Positions 38,361 to 46,905 of a DNA stretch of 64,000 bases are shown here, in pieces (the first letter of the stretch is position 1; every line of letters starts with the position of its first letter). Position numbers and translations under genes: made by a program. The notes below the pieces were generated by a model. It worked only from the letters and a program-made list of their open reading frames with translations, was not told the DNA's origin and made no database searches. Source of the DNA: Burkholderia sp. GAS332 (lineage in GTDB: Bacteria > Pseudomonadota > Gammaproteobacteria > Burkholderiales > Burkholderiaceae). Where the stretch lies: NCBI GenBank assembly GCA_900142905.1, contig FSRV01000001.1, positions 4,030,001-4,094,000 on the forward strand, in the 5' to 3' direction.

Positions 38361-38891
38361 TGCTTATCTCCTCCAGACACCTGAACAAAAAACAAATGGC
38401 CCCTGATGTCGCCAGGGTGCTGTGGTTGGTTCAAACAGGCAAAACACTGGGCGATCGAGCACGGTCAGGCGCATGCCTAAGGCATGTGCAGACGGACCGC
38501 TATTCGGCCGCTGGAAGCTCAAGAGATGAGTGGATCGGGATGCAACTGACTGTCTCCTCTTTTGATTTTTGCCTGCCCGCGTCGCGCGCGGCAGACTCGA
38601 GGTGCCTCACACGTTAACCCTGACACCAGACCCGCCTTCCGGCTTTCCGTAACGACCGCCGGGGGCATGCTGGCACGTGTCCGCACGCAATGTCCGTTAA
38701 CATGGAGGGGACGCCTGCCGATTCGGAAAAACGCGCTTCCAGCCTCACAGCGCACGCTTTTTTCATCGAATTAGCGCTACCTCTTGATTTGGATTGTAGT
38801 TAAACTACAATTCAGTGTCAAAAATTATTTTATCGGACTACGGTCGCCCTTTTCGGTCCCGACGGCGGCCCCAGGATATCGACGGAGACTC
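38361..38891. other. Divergent control region between gtsA and zwf
   Basis: The 531-bp stretch contains the promoters of the glucose transporter and the zwf operon. The zwf-proximal part (38755-38840) is strongly A+T-rich and holds the HexR-type palindrome at 38793-38811. No second copy of the palindrome is visible closer to gtsA. No gene or riboswitch is seen. Confidence 0.6.
38793..38811. promoter_or_regulatory. HexR-type operator upstream of zwf
   Basis: The 19-bp sequence ATTGTAGTTAAACTACAAT is a perfect inverted repeat around a single central base. It fits the TGTARTT-W-AAYTACA form known for HexR, the RpiR-family repressor released by 2-keto-3-deoxy-6-phosphogluconate. It lies 81 bp upstream of the zwf ATG, and a HexR-like domain is encoded two genes downstream, fused to glucokinase. 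Confidence 0.85.
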
Positions 38892-40355
38892 ATGCAAACC
38901 GACTCAAGCTTCACCTTCGTTCTCTTCGGCGGAACCGGCGATCTGTCGATGCGCAAGATCCTGCCGGCACTGTTTGAAGCGCACCGTGCAGGTGGCATGC
39001 TGGCCGACAGCGGCAAGATCGTCGCGGTGGCGCGGCATGTGGCCGATCGGGCGGCCTACATTGACTGGGTCAATGAGCACGTCAAGCCGCACGTATCGAA
39101 GAACGGTGTGGATGAAACCGCATGGGCGAGCTTCCTCGACCGTATCGAGTTCGTGAAGATCGACCTCGGCAACCCCGAAGACTTCACGCTGCTGCGCGAC
39201 GCCTTGAGCGGACGGCCTGGCATCCGCGTGTTCTATCTGGCCACGGGTCCATCGCTATTCGTGCCGATCTGCCACGCGCTGGCGTCGGTGGGGCTCAACG
39301 AAAATTCGCGCATCGTGCTGGAAAAACCGCTCGGCTACGACCTCAAGTCGTCCAACGCAATTAATGATGCAGTCGGCGAAATCTTCGCTGAAGAACAGAT
39401 CTACCGGATCGACCACTACCTCGGTAAGGAGCCGGTGCAGAACCTGCTCGCGCTGCGCTTCGGCAATGTGCTGTTCGAACCGTTGTGGCGCCGTGAATGG
39501 GTGGAAAGCATTCAGATCACGATTGCGGAAGAACTCGGCGTGGAAGCGCGCGGCGACTTCTACGACAACACCGGCGCATTGCGCGACATGGTGCAGAACC
39601 ATTTGCTGCAACTGCTTTCCATCGTCGCGATGGAACCGCCGCATTCGATGGACTCCGATTCGGTCCGTGACGAAAAACTGCGCGTGCTGCGCGCGTTGAA
39701 GCCGATCGATCCGCGCGATATCGGCAAGGTCGCGGTGCGTGGCCAGTATCATGCGGGCGGGATCCGCGGCAGCGCGGTGCCGGCGTATGCTACCGAGCCA
39801 GGCGTGAAGCCGGACAGCACGACTGAAACCTTTGTTGCCTTGAAGGTGGAAATCGAGAACTGGCGCTGGGCCGGCGTGCCGTTCTTCCTGCGCACGGGCA
39901 AGCGTCTCGCGGATCGTGTCGCTGAGATCGTGGTGAATTTTCGTGCGGTGCCGCATTCGGCATTGGGCGCGTCCGCGTTACGCGGCGGTGCAAACCGTCT
40001 CGTGATCCGTTTGCAGCCGAACGAGACCATTCGCCTCTACTGTCTCGCGAAGCAGCCGGGCGAAGGCATGAATCTCGCCAGCGTCCACCTCGACCTCGCG
40101 TTCGACCGGTTCTTCCGCGAAGGGCAGATGGAGGCGTATCAGCGCCTGCTGCTCGATGTCATCAATGGCCGCCTCGCGTTGTTTGTGCGGCGCGATGAGC
40201 AGGAAGCAGCATGGCGCTGGGTCGAACCGATCCTCAACGAATGGGCCACGTCGAACAAGCCGCCCAAGCCGTATGCAGCAGGCACGTGGGGACCGGCCGC
40301 CGCGAGCGCGATGTTGGCGCAGCACGGCACCTGCTGGCTCGAAGAAGAGAATTGA
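38892..40355 (+). CDS. zwf: Glucose-6-phosphate 1-dehydrogenase
   Basis: The enzyme oxidises glucose 6-phosphate to 6-phosphogluconolactone with NADP or NAD, feeding the Entner-Doudoroff and pentose phosphate routes. The 487-residue product shows the coenzyme motif FGGTGDLSMRKILPALFE and the active-site signature RIDHYLGKEPVQN, where the Asp-His pair and Lys bind substrate. The start at 38892 (MQTDSSFTFVLFGGTG) follows ACGGAGACTC; the open frame back to 38784 runs through the operator and is not coding. It is the first gene of zwf-pgl-glk/hexR; pgl follows after 208 bp. Confidence 0.96.
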   Translation: MQTDSSFTFVLFGGTGDLSMRKILPALFEAHRAGGMLADSGKIVAVARHVADRAAYIDWVNEHVKPHVSKNGVDETAWASFLDRIEFVKIDLGNPEDFTLLRDALSGRPGIRVFYLATGPSLFVPICHALASVGLNENSRIVLEKPLGYDLKSSNAINDAVGEIFAEEQIYRIDHYLGKEPVQNLLALRFGNVLFEPLWRREWVESIQITIAEELGVEARGDFYDNTGALRDMVQNHLLQLLSIVAMEPPHSMDSDSVRDEKLRVLRALKPIDPRDIGKVAVRGQYHAGGIRGSAVPAYATEPGVKPDSTTETFVALKVEIENWRWAGVPFFLRTGKRLADRVAEIVVNFRAVPHSALGASALRGGANRLVIRLQPNETIRLYCLAKQPGEGMNLASVHLDLAFDRFFREGQMEAYQRLLLDVINGRLALFVRRDEQEAAWRWVEPILNEWATSNKPPKPYAAGTWGPAAASAMLAQHGTCWLEEEN

Positions 40356-40563
40356 ACCCGCTGAATGATGGCGCTGTGCCTTGCCTGATCCTGATCGCGA
40401 TGCCGATCGAAGCACAGCACAGCGCCTGCAAGACCCACCGACGAACTTAACGGAATGGCGCCGGTATCACGAAGGCGCCTGCAAGTCATCCCGCTTGCAG
40501 GCATCGCGTGAAAGCAGTACAGCACGTTCCGCAGATCTAACAAGAAAGCAGCACGGAGGAGAA

Positions 40564-41301
40564 GTGATCCAGCTTCACGCTTTCGACGATCAACGCGCCC
40601 AATCCGACGCGTTGGCGAAAGCGGTTGGCGACGCGTTACATGCGTCGCTCGCCGCACAGGCGGCCACGTCCGTAACCGGCACGTCCGCGACCGGCACGTC
40701 CACTCTTGGCGTGCGCCCGGCCATGCTTGCAGTGTCCGGCGGCACGAGTCCGCGTCCGTTCCTGCAGACGTTGTCCACGCAGTCCTTCGACTGGGCGCGC
40801 ATTGCCGTGACGCTGGTCGACGACCGCTGGGTGCCGGAAACGGACAGCGCGAGCAATTCGCAACTCGTGCATGACACGCTGTTGCAGAACGCCGCGAAGA
40901 ACGCCGCTTTCTGGCCGCTGGTCGACACGACGCAAGACCTTAACGCGCACGTTGCCGCGCTGAACGCCGACTCGCGCTTTAGCGCCGTGCCGGACGTCGC
41001 GATTCTCGGCATGGGCGAAGACGGCCACACCGCGTCGATTTTCGCGGATGCGCCCGAATGGGACGAGGCGATCACCACGCTCGAACGTTTCGTGGCCGTG
41101 CATCCCGGCAGCGCGCCGCATGCTCGCGTGAGCTGGTCGCTCTCCGCCTTGAAAGAAGTCAAGCACCTGTTTTTGCTGATCGCAGGACCGCGAAAGATGG
41201 ACGTGCTGAATGCCGCCGCCGCTTCGCTACAAAAAAATGCCATCTCGCAGTTGGCAAACGACAAGGGAGTGAGACTCGATGTCTACTGGTGTGCAAACTA
41301 A
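40564..41301 (+). CDS. pgl: 6-phosphogluconolactonase
   Basis: It hydrolyses 6-phosphogluconolactone, the Zwf product. The 245-residue protein is of the DevB/SOL type: [38 protein letters not shown] and [20 protein letters not shown] are the conserved blocks. The start is GTG at 40564 ([13 protein letters not shown]), preceded by CGGAGGAGAA, the best ribosome-binding site in the area. An Ala/Thr-Gly-rich insert (about residues 33-50, [15 protein letters not shown]) is unusual. The 3' end overlaps the glk-hexR start by 23 bp, so translation is coupled. Confidence 0.94.
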   Translation: MIQLHAFDDQRAQSDALAKAVGDALHASLAAQAATSVTGTSATGTSTLGVRPAMLAVSGGTSPRPFLQTLSTQSFDWARIAVTLVDDRWVPETDSASNSQLVHDTLLQNAAKNAAFWPLVDTTQDLNAHVAALNADSRFSAVPDVAILGMGEDGHTASIFADAPEWDEAITTLERFVAVHPGSAPHARVSWSLSALKEVKHLFLLIAGPRKMDVLNAAAASLQKNAISQLANDKGVRLDVYWCAN

Positions 41302-43195
41302 GGCTGTTCCGGGCGCGGGCCAGCACGCCGATGGACCGAGGCTGCTCGCCGACATCGGCGGCACCAATGCGCGCTTCGCGCTCGAATACAGCCCGGGCGA
41401 GATCGGCTCGGTGCAGGTCTATCCGTGCGCGGACTATCCGGGCGTGGCCGAAGTCATCAAGAAGTATCTGAAGGACACCAAGATCGGCCGCGTGAATCAC
41501 GCGGCGATTGCGATTGCGAACCCGGTCGACGGCGATCAGGTCAGCATGACCAACCATGACTGGAGCTTTTCGATCGAAGCCACGCGCCGTGCGCTTGGTT
41601 TCGACACGCTGCTCGTGGTGAACGACTTTACCGCGTTGGCCATGGCGCTGCCCGGCCTGACCGACACGCAGCGCGTGCAGGTGGGCGGCGGCTCGCGTCG
41701 CCCGAACAGTGTAATCGGCTTGCTAGGCCCTGGCACCGGCATGGGCGTATCCGGCCTGATTCCTGCCGACGACCGCTGGATCGCGCTCGGCAGCGAAGGC
41801 GGCCACGCCACCTTCGCGCCGGCCGACGAACGCGAAGACATCGTGCTGCACTACGCACGCAAGAAGTGGTCGCACGTCTCGTTCGAACGTGTGGCAGCGG
41901 GTCCCGGCCTCGAAGTGATTTACCGTGCGCTGGCGGGTCGCGACAAGAAACGCGTGGCGGCGAACGTCGACACGATCGAGATCGTCAAGCGCGCGATGGA
42001 AGGCGAGCCGCTCGCGGCCGAATCCGTCGATGTGTTCTGCGGCATTCTCGGTACCTTCGCGGGCAATATCGCGGTGACGCTCGGCGCGTTGGGCGGCATC
42101 TACATTGGCGGCGGTGTTGTGCCGCGGCTTGGTGAATTCTTCGCGCGTTCGTCGTTTCGCAAACGGTTCGAGGCGAAGGGCCGCTTCGAGGCCTATTTGC
42201 AGAACGTGCCGACCTACGTGATTACCGCTGAATATCCCGCGTTTCTGGGGGTTTCGGCGATTCTTGCGGAGCAGTTGTCGAACCGCGCGGGCGGCAGTTC
42301 ATCGGCCGTGTTCGAGCGGATTCGCCAGATGCGCGATGCGTTGACGCCGGCCGAACGCCGCGTGGCCGATCTCGCGTTGAATCATCCGCGGTCCATCATC
42401 AACGATCCGATTGTGGATATCGCGCGCAAGGCTGACGTGAGCCAGCCGACGGTGATCCGCTTTTGCCGTTCACTCGGCTGCCAGGGTTTGTCGGATTTCA
42501 AGCTGAAGCTGGCGACGGGTTTGACCGGCACGATTCCGGTGAGTCATAGCCAAGTGCATCTGGGCGATACCGCGACGGACTTCGGCGCGAAGGTGCTGGA
42601 CAATACGATTTCCGCGATTTTGCAGTTGCGCGAGCATTTGAATTTCGACCAGGTCGAGCGGGCGATCGATTTGTTGAACGGTGCGCGGCGGATCGAGTTT
42701 TATGGTCTCGGCAATTCGAATATTGTCGCGCAGGATGCGCATTACAAGTTCTTCCGGTTTGGCATTCCGACGATTGCCTATGGCGATCTGTATATGCAGG
42801 CGGCTTCCGCCGCGTTGCTTGGCAAAGGTGATGTGATCGTTGCCGTGTCGAAGTCGGGGCGTGCGCCTGAGCTACTGCGGGTGCTGGATGTCGCCATGCA
42901 GGCGGGGGCTAAGGTGATTGCCATTACGTCTAGTAATACACCTTTGGCGAAGCGGGCTACTGTTGCGCTGGAGACCGATCACATTGAGATTCGCGAGTCG
43001 CAGTTGTCGATGATTTCGCGGATTTTGCATCTCGTCATGATTGATATTCTTGCTGTTGGGGTGGCGATTCGGCGCGCCGTGCCTAGCGCGGATGTGGCTG
43101 AGACTGTCGCTAAGGCGCGACAGGGGGCGGATGATGATGCTACTGCTGTGCTTGATTGGTTGAGTCATGGGGCGGCTTCTTCGGCGCGGGATTAA
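41279..43195 (+). CDS. glk: Bifunctional glucokinase / HexR-type RpiR-family transcriptional regulator
   Basis: This 638-residue protein is a fusion. Residues 20-340 are a bacterial glucokinase: [16 protein letters not shown] (phosphate loop), [15 protein letters not shown] with the catalytic Asp, [26 protein letters not shown] and [13 protein letters not shown]. Residues 345-425 are the RpiR winged helix ([40 protein letters not shown]), and about 465-600 the SIS sugar-phosphate domain ([40 protein letters not shown]). The kinase makes glucose 6-phosphate; the HexR part would sense KDPG and repress the operon through the palindrome upstream of zwf. Codon use drifts towards T-ending codons in the last about 500 bp. 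The fusion is known in Burkholderia. Confidence 0.95.
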   Translation: MSTGVQTKAVPGAGQHADGPRLLADIGGTNARFALEYSPGEIGSVQVYPCADYPGVAEVIKKYLKDTKIGRVNHAAIAIANPVDGDQVSMTNHDWSFSIEATRRALGFDTLLVVNDFTALAMALPGLTDTQRVQVGGGSRRPNSVIGLLGPGTGMGVSGLIPADDRWIALGSEGGHATFAPADEREDIVLHYARKKWSHVSFERVAAGPGLEVIYRALAGRDKKRVAANVDTIEIVKRAMEGEPLAAESVDVFCGILGTFAGNIAVTLGALGGIYIGGGVVPRLGEFFARSSFRKRFEAKGRFEAYLQNVPTYVITAEYPAFLGVSAILAEQLSNRAGGSSSAVFERIRQMRDALTPAERRVADLALNHPRSIINDPIVDIARKADVSQPTVIRFCRSLGCQGLSDFKLKLATGLTGTIPVSHSQVHLGDTATDFGAKVLDNTISAILQLREHLNFDQVERAIDLLNGARRIEFYGLGNSNIVAQDAHYKFFRFGIPTIAYGDLYMQAASAALLGKGDVIVAVSKSGRAPELLRVLDVAMQAGAKVIAITSSNTPLAKRATVALETDHIEIRESQLSMISRILHLVMIDILAVGVAIRRAVPSADVAETVAKARQGADDDATAVLDWLSHGAASSARD

Positions 43196-43218
43196 GGAGG
43201 TTTTTGGCCTTCGCGGCG

Positions 43219-43410
43219 GCTTGGGTTGGTTGCCTGCGGCGTTGGCCATTTCTTGGTCGGGTTGCCTGCCTGGCGTTTGTTTCGTCTGTATGCCTGCGGC
43301 ATTGGGCTTTCCTTGATTTGTTTGCCTGCGCGGCGCTTGTTTCTGTGTGCCTGCGGCGTTGGCCTTTCCTTGATTTGTTATTGGTCTATTAGCGTTGCCC
43401 CTGTGCGGGG
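43219..43410 (+). repeat. Left arm (outer part) of a large inverted-repeat element
   Basis: This segment is the reverse complement, with some divergence, of 45750-45912. It contains about three imperfect 55-60 bp subrepeats built on TTGCCTGCGCGGCGCTTGTT and TGCCTGCGGCGTTGGCCTTT. It starts about 25 bp after the glk-hexR stop and is interrupted at 43410 by an insertion sequence; the arm resumes at 44790. Confidence 0.85.
43401..43410. repeat. Target site duplication of the IS element (left copy)
   Basis: CTGTGCGGGG directly abuts the left end of the insertion sequence and is repeated exactly at its right end (44780-44789). The uninterrupted sequence is seen in the opposite arm near 45754-45770, where the 10-mer occurs once. 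Confidence 0.92.
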
Positions 43411-44779
43411 CAATGCTCTCAACTTAAGCCCGAAAGGGCTTGTATACGGGGCGTTTGCCCTGTAAACTTCATCGCATAACTGATTGATAAATAAACGATA
43501 TGAACTCAAATACCAGCGTCTTCCCAACTCCTGGCTGAGTTCTCCGATTTCCTGTTCGATCCGGCGCTCGCTGAGCGTGTTCGCCGTTCTCCCACTGCCT
43601 TTACCCGCAATCGCATCCTGACGCTGCCACGCATAGCAGCGTTGATGATGTCGGGCATGCGCACGAGCGTGCAGGCCGAGCTCGATGGGCTGTTTGGCGC
43701 GTTGCGCGGGCAAACGGTGCGCACCCGGGCGGTAAGTGCACAGGCCTTCAGCAAGGCGCGCCGCGGCCTGTCGGCCGAGCTGTTCGAACTGGCCCGCGCG
43801 CGCCTGATCGAGCTGGCCCAACCCTACATTGATTCGATGCGCTGGAATGGCCTGAGGCTGGTCGCAGCCGACGGTAGCCGTCTGCGGGTAGGCACGCGCG
43901 AAGGCCATGATCTGCGCGCCGACCACTACGCATTTGCGCTGTTCCTGCCGGGGCCCGAACTGACCCTGCACGCCGCGCTTCATCCGGCCGACGGCTCCGA
44001 GCGGCAGATGCTGTTCGAAGCGCTGGACGTACTGCAACCGCACACCGATCTGCTGCTGCTCGATCGCGGCTATCTCGGCAACATGATGGTGGCCGCGCTG
44101 GCGCAGCGCGAGATCCCGTTCTGTCTGCGCGTGGATGCACGCGCCTGGACGTGCGTCACCGCCTTTGCGCGCAGTGGCGAGGCTGAGCGAATCGTGACAC
44201 TGGCCGCGCCCAATGAACAGGACGCCCTTGACTATGAACTGGTGCGCACGCCCACCACGGTGCGCCTGATCCGCGATGTCACTCCTGGCGGACGTGTTCG
44301 CGTGCTGATGACCTCGCTGCTCGATCGCCAGCGCTATCCGGCTGCCACCTTCGGGGCGCTCTATCATCAGCGCTGGCGCATCGAGGAAGCGTTCAAACGG
44401 CTCAAGCACCGGCTGCGGCTGGAGGCCGTCACGGGGCTGGACTACCTGGCGCTGCAGCAGGACTTCGGCGCAAAAACCGTCGCCGACAACCTGTGCACAC
44501 TGCTCAGCGATCTCGACGATGCGTCTCACGATGACGCACCTGCCAGCCGTCCTGACCGTGTTTATGCGCTGGGTGCCCTCAAGCCGATCCTCGGCGCGTG
44601 CCTGCTACGGATTGAACACTGCCTGAACCTGCTGCCCAAAGTCATGCCGGCCATCCACCAGGCCCGATGTCGTATCCAGCCCTCGCGCTCTTACCCACGA
44701 CCGCCCAGAAAAGCCAAGCCCCATCACCATCTCGCGTACAAGCTTGCTTGATGAAATGGGGCTTAAGTTGAGAGCATTG
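43411..44779 (+). mobile_element. Intact IS4-family insertion sequence, 1,369 bp
   Basis: The element starts CAATGCTCTCAACTTAAGCC and ends with the exact reverse complement; the terminal inverted repeats are perfect over 21 bp. It is flanked by a 10-bp direct repeat (CTGTGCGGGG), the size expected for IS4-family transposition. It encodes one DDE transposase on plus. Perfect ends and duplication imply a recent insertion. It sits in the left arm of a foldback repeat, which it has split in two. Confidence 0.93.
43642..44751 (+). CDS. IS4-family DDE transposase
   Basis: The product shows the IS4 catalytic layout: first Asp in LRLVAADGSRLRVGTRE, second Asp in TDLLLLDRGYLGNMM, and the Glu in the YREK motif YHQRWRIEEAFKRLKHRL (Y-x2-R-x3-E-x6-K). 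From the TTG at 43642 it has 369 residues. The same frame is open back to 43504 and its translation (QLLAEFSDFLFDPALAERVR, FTRNRILTLPRIAALMMSG) looks like the real N-terminus, but that part has no ATG, GTG or TTG; an ATG at 43500 is in another frame and stops after 12 codons. The start is therefore uncertain, and a one-base change may have damaged it. Confidence 0.85.
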   Translation: MMMSGMRTSVQAELDGLFGALRGQTVRTRAVSAQAFSKARRGLSAELFELARARLIELAQPYIDSMRWNGLRLVAADGSRLRVGTREGHDLRADHYAFALFLPGPELTLHAALHPADGSERQMLFEALDVLQPHTDLLLLDRGYLGNMMVAALAQREIPFCLRVDARAWTCVTAFARSGEAERIVTLAAPNEQDALDYELVRTPTTVRLIRDVTPGGRVRVLMTSLLDRQRYPAATFGALYHQRWRIEEAFKRLKHRLRLEAVTGLDYLALQQDFGAKTVADNLCTLLSDLDDASHDDAPASRPDRVYALGALKPILGACLLRIEHCLNLLPKVMPAIHQARCRIQPSRSYPRPPRKAKPHHHLAYKLA

Positions 44780-44943
44780 CTGTGCGGGGCGGCACTTACT
44801 TTCTTTGCCGCCGCAAAGAAAGATAAGCAAAGAAAGCGGCTAGACCCCCCTGCTAAGCGGGTCCCCCGCACAGTCGCGGTAGTGGTGCATCTGGAATCCG
44901 TGTCCTCGCACATTCAGCGTGAGTGACAAAGCAGTCATACTTC
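44780..44943 (+). repeat. Target duplication (right copy) and inner part of the left inverted-repeat arm
   Basis: Positions 44780-44789 repeat the 10-bp target CTGTGCGGGG. From there to about 44943 the sequence (CGGCACTTACTTTCTTTGCC, GCTAAGCGGGTCCCCCGC, GTGGTGCATCTGGAAT) is the near-exact reverse complement of 45598-45760, completing the left arm. It holds the local palindrome CTTTCTTTGCCGCCGCAAAG. Confidence 0.88.
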
Positions 44944-45368
44944 CGGCGGCGCTGCGCGCGCCGACACGGTACTTCGTCAAACCGTGCGCTGTCGCCGACG
45001 CTCTGCGGTATTTCACCAAACCGTGCGTTGGTGCCGATGCTCAACGGCACCTCTTCAAACCGCGCGTTGCTGCCGATGCCCAACGGCACCTCTTCAAACC
45101 GCGCGTTGCTGCCGATGCTCAACGGCACCTCTTCAAACCGCGCGTTGCTGCCGATGCTCAACGGCACCTCATCAAACCGCGCGTTGTTGCCGATGCTCAA
45201 CGGCACCTCATCAAACCGCGCGTTGTTGCCGATGCCCAACGGCACCTCTTCAAACCACGTGCTATTGCCGATGCTCAACGGCACCTCTTCAAACCGCGTG
45301 CTATTGCCGACGCTCAGCAGTACTTCATTAAGCTAGACGTTGTTGCCGGCACGCAGCGGAAATCCGGC
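44940..45368. repeat. 39-bp tandem repeat array (minisatellite), about eleven copies
   Basis: The 39-bp unit begins AAACCGCGCGTTGCTGCCGA and ends TGCTCAACGGCACCTCTTC. Unit starts are at 44979, 45018, 45057, 45096, 45135, 45174, 45213, 45252 and 45291, with degenerate copies at 44940 and 45330. Inner copies are nearly identical and edge copies decay. The unit is 13 codons long, so every frame stays open on both strands; the minus translation repeats NARFEEVPLSIGS. There is no spacer diversity, so it is not a CRISPR array. Confidence 0.92.
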
Positions 45369-45597
45369 AATCCACTAGCTACCGTTGTACTCACTGCTGC
45401 TTCATTAGATCAATAGCTGCTTCTGGCGCATGGAGTGCGGTAGCGCTCGCTAGCCGCTTAATGCGCCCAGCGGCGCGCCCAAAAGACCATCCGGTATTTT
45501 CAGTGCATCGCCGAGGCGAAGCCGATGGCCCCCACGACGCTCAAACGAAGCCGCGGGTTTGCATGACGAACCCTTCCGGCGAGCACGCAGTGCGAGG
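45369..45597. other. Unique core of the inverted-repeat element
   Basis: This 229-bp part lies between the tandem array and the right arm. No gene, hairpin terminator or known motif is visible. Short frames here have no ribosome-binding site. Confidence 0.4.
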
Positions 45598-45912
45598 CGG
45601 GAAGTATGACTGCTGTGTCACTAACGCGGAGTGTGCGGGAACACAGATTCCAGATGCACCACTACCGCCACTGCGCGGGGGACCCGCTTAGCAGGGGCTT
45701 CTAGCCGCTTTCTTTGCTTATCTTTCTTTGCGGCGGCAAAGAAAGTAAGTGCCGCCCCGCACAGGGGCAACGCTAATAAACCAATAACAAATCAAGGGAA
45801 GGCCAACGCCATAGGCACACAGAAACAAGCGCCGCGCAGGCAAACAAACCAAGAAAATCCCACCGCCGTAGGCATACAAAAACAAAGCCCCGCACAGGCA
45901 ACCAACCAAAAA
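45598..45912 (-). repeat. Right arm of the large inverted-repeat element
   Basis: The segment is the reverse complement of the left arm (43219-43410 joined to 44790-44943), with roughly 85-90 percent identity by eye. It contains the uninterrupted form of the IS target (GCCGCCCCGCACAGGGGCAA around 45756-45775). It ends about 55 bp before the bestrophin-like start codon. Short frames inside translate to Cys/Leu/Phe-rich peptides that look like annotation noise. Confidence 0.87.
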
Positions 45913-45967
45913 GGGCGATAATTAACCCCCACCCGCCGAAGGCAAAAAAAACCCGAACCGAACCCTG

Positions 45968-46894
45968 ATGATCATCCGCCCCCATCTCCATTGGTTCCGC
46001 ATGCTGCTTGCGTGGAAAGGCTCCGTCCTCCCGCAGCTGCTGCCAAGGCTATCCCTGATATTCTGCATTGCGATCGTCGCCGTGGCCGCCCACGACCACC
46101 TGCTGCCGGTCTCCCTCAATCTCAACACCACCGCCCCATTCTCGCTGGTAGGCATAGCGTTAGCGGTCTTTCTCGGCTTCCGGAACAACGCCAGCTACGA
46201 CCGCTGGTGGGAAGCCCGCAAGCTCTGGGGCCAGTTGCTGAACGAATCCCGCTCGCTCACCCGCCAGGCACTCACGCTGCAAAACAAACAGCTACCGAAG
46301 GAAGACATCAAGGCATTCGTCGCCGCCCTCAGCGCCCTCCCCCATGCCCTGCGTCACCAGCTCCGCAACAGCGACCCGCATGACGATCTCGCGGCACGCC
46401 TGCCCAAAGCGCTTTTCGACCGCGTCATAGCGTCGCGCTACAAACCGGCGACACTCCTGCTGTTCCTCGGCGAATGGGTGCAACGCCACGCACAAGCAGG
46501 CGCGATCGATCCGATGGCGGTGCTCGCCTTCGATCGAAACTTGAATGGTCTGTCGGATGTGATCGGCGGTTGCGAGCGCATCGCGTCGACGCCGCTGCCC
46601 TTTGCCTACTCGGTGATGATTCACCGCACGGTGTATTTCTTCTGCGCAGTCCTGCCATTCGGACTGGTCGACAGCATCGGGATCTTCACGCCGGTCTTCG
46701 CCGTGTTCGTCGCGTACACCTTCATGGCTCACGAAGCAATCGCTTCGCAGATCGAAGAGCCCTTCGGCACCGACGACAACGATCTCGCGCTCGAAACCAT
46801 GTCGCTCAGTATCGAAGACGCTATGCGCGACCTGCTAGGGGAGCCGGTATTTGCGCGGCCCTTGCCGCAAACCGAAACCCACGTGCTCACGTAA
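45968..46894 (+). CDS. Bestrophin-like (UPF0187/YneE family) membrane channel protein
   Basis: This 308-residue membrane protein is of the bacterial bestrophin family. It shows the conserved FSLVGIALAVFLGFRNNASY followed by DRWWEARKLWGQLLNESRSL (the N-x-x-Y-x-R-W-x-E-x-R-x-x-W core), and the C-terminal PFGLVDSIGIFTPVFAVFVA, then EEPFGTDDNDLALE, which resembles the acidic cluster of bestrophins. Relatives form pentameric ion channels; bacterial members can be cation-selective. The ATG at 45968 has no strong ribosome-binding site, and the inverted-repeat element lies immediately upstream, so its promoter may lie in or have been altered by that repeat. Confidence 0.88.
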   Translation: MIIRPHLHWFRMLLAWKGSVLPQLLPRLSLIFCIAIVAVAAHDHLLPVSLNLNTTAPFSLVGIALAVFLGFRNNASYDRWWEARKLWGQLLNESRSLTRQALTLQNKQLPKEDIKAFVAALSALPHALRHQLRNSDPHDDLAARLPKALFDRVIASRYKPATLLLFLGEWVQRHAQAGAIDPMAVLAFDRNLNGLSDVIGGCERIASTPLPFAYSVMIHRTVYFFCAVLPFGLVDSIGIFTPVFAVFVAYTFMAHEAIASQIEEPFGTDDNDLALETMSLSIEDAMRDLLGEPVFARPLPQTETHVLT

Positions 46895-46905
46895 GCCACG
46901 TGCAC

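Noticed and set aside
38361..38792. Second HexR-type site near gtsA
   Set aside because: No second TGTARTT-like inverted repeat was found; control of the transporter by HexR would have to act from the zwf-proximal site.
44853..45284. Minus-strand frame of 143 codons with 13-residue repeats (and overlapping plus-strand frames)
   Set aside because: It is open only because the 39-bp unit is a multiple of three and lacks stops; all frames behave alike, there is no ribosome-binding site, and it starts within a repeat unit.
44940..45368. Possible CRISPR array
   Set aside because: Repeats are directly adjacent with no unique spacers, and no cas genes are nearby.
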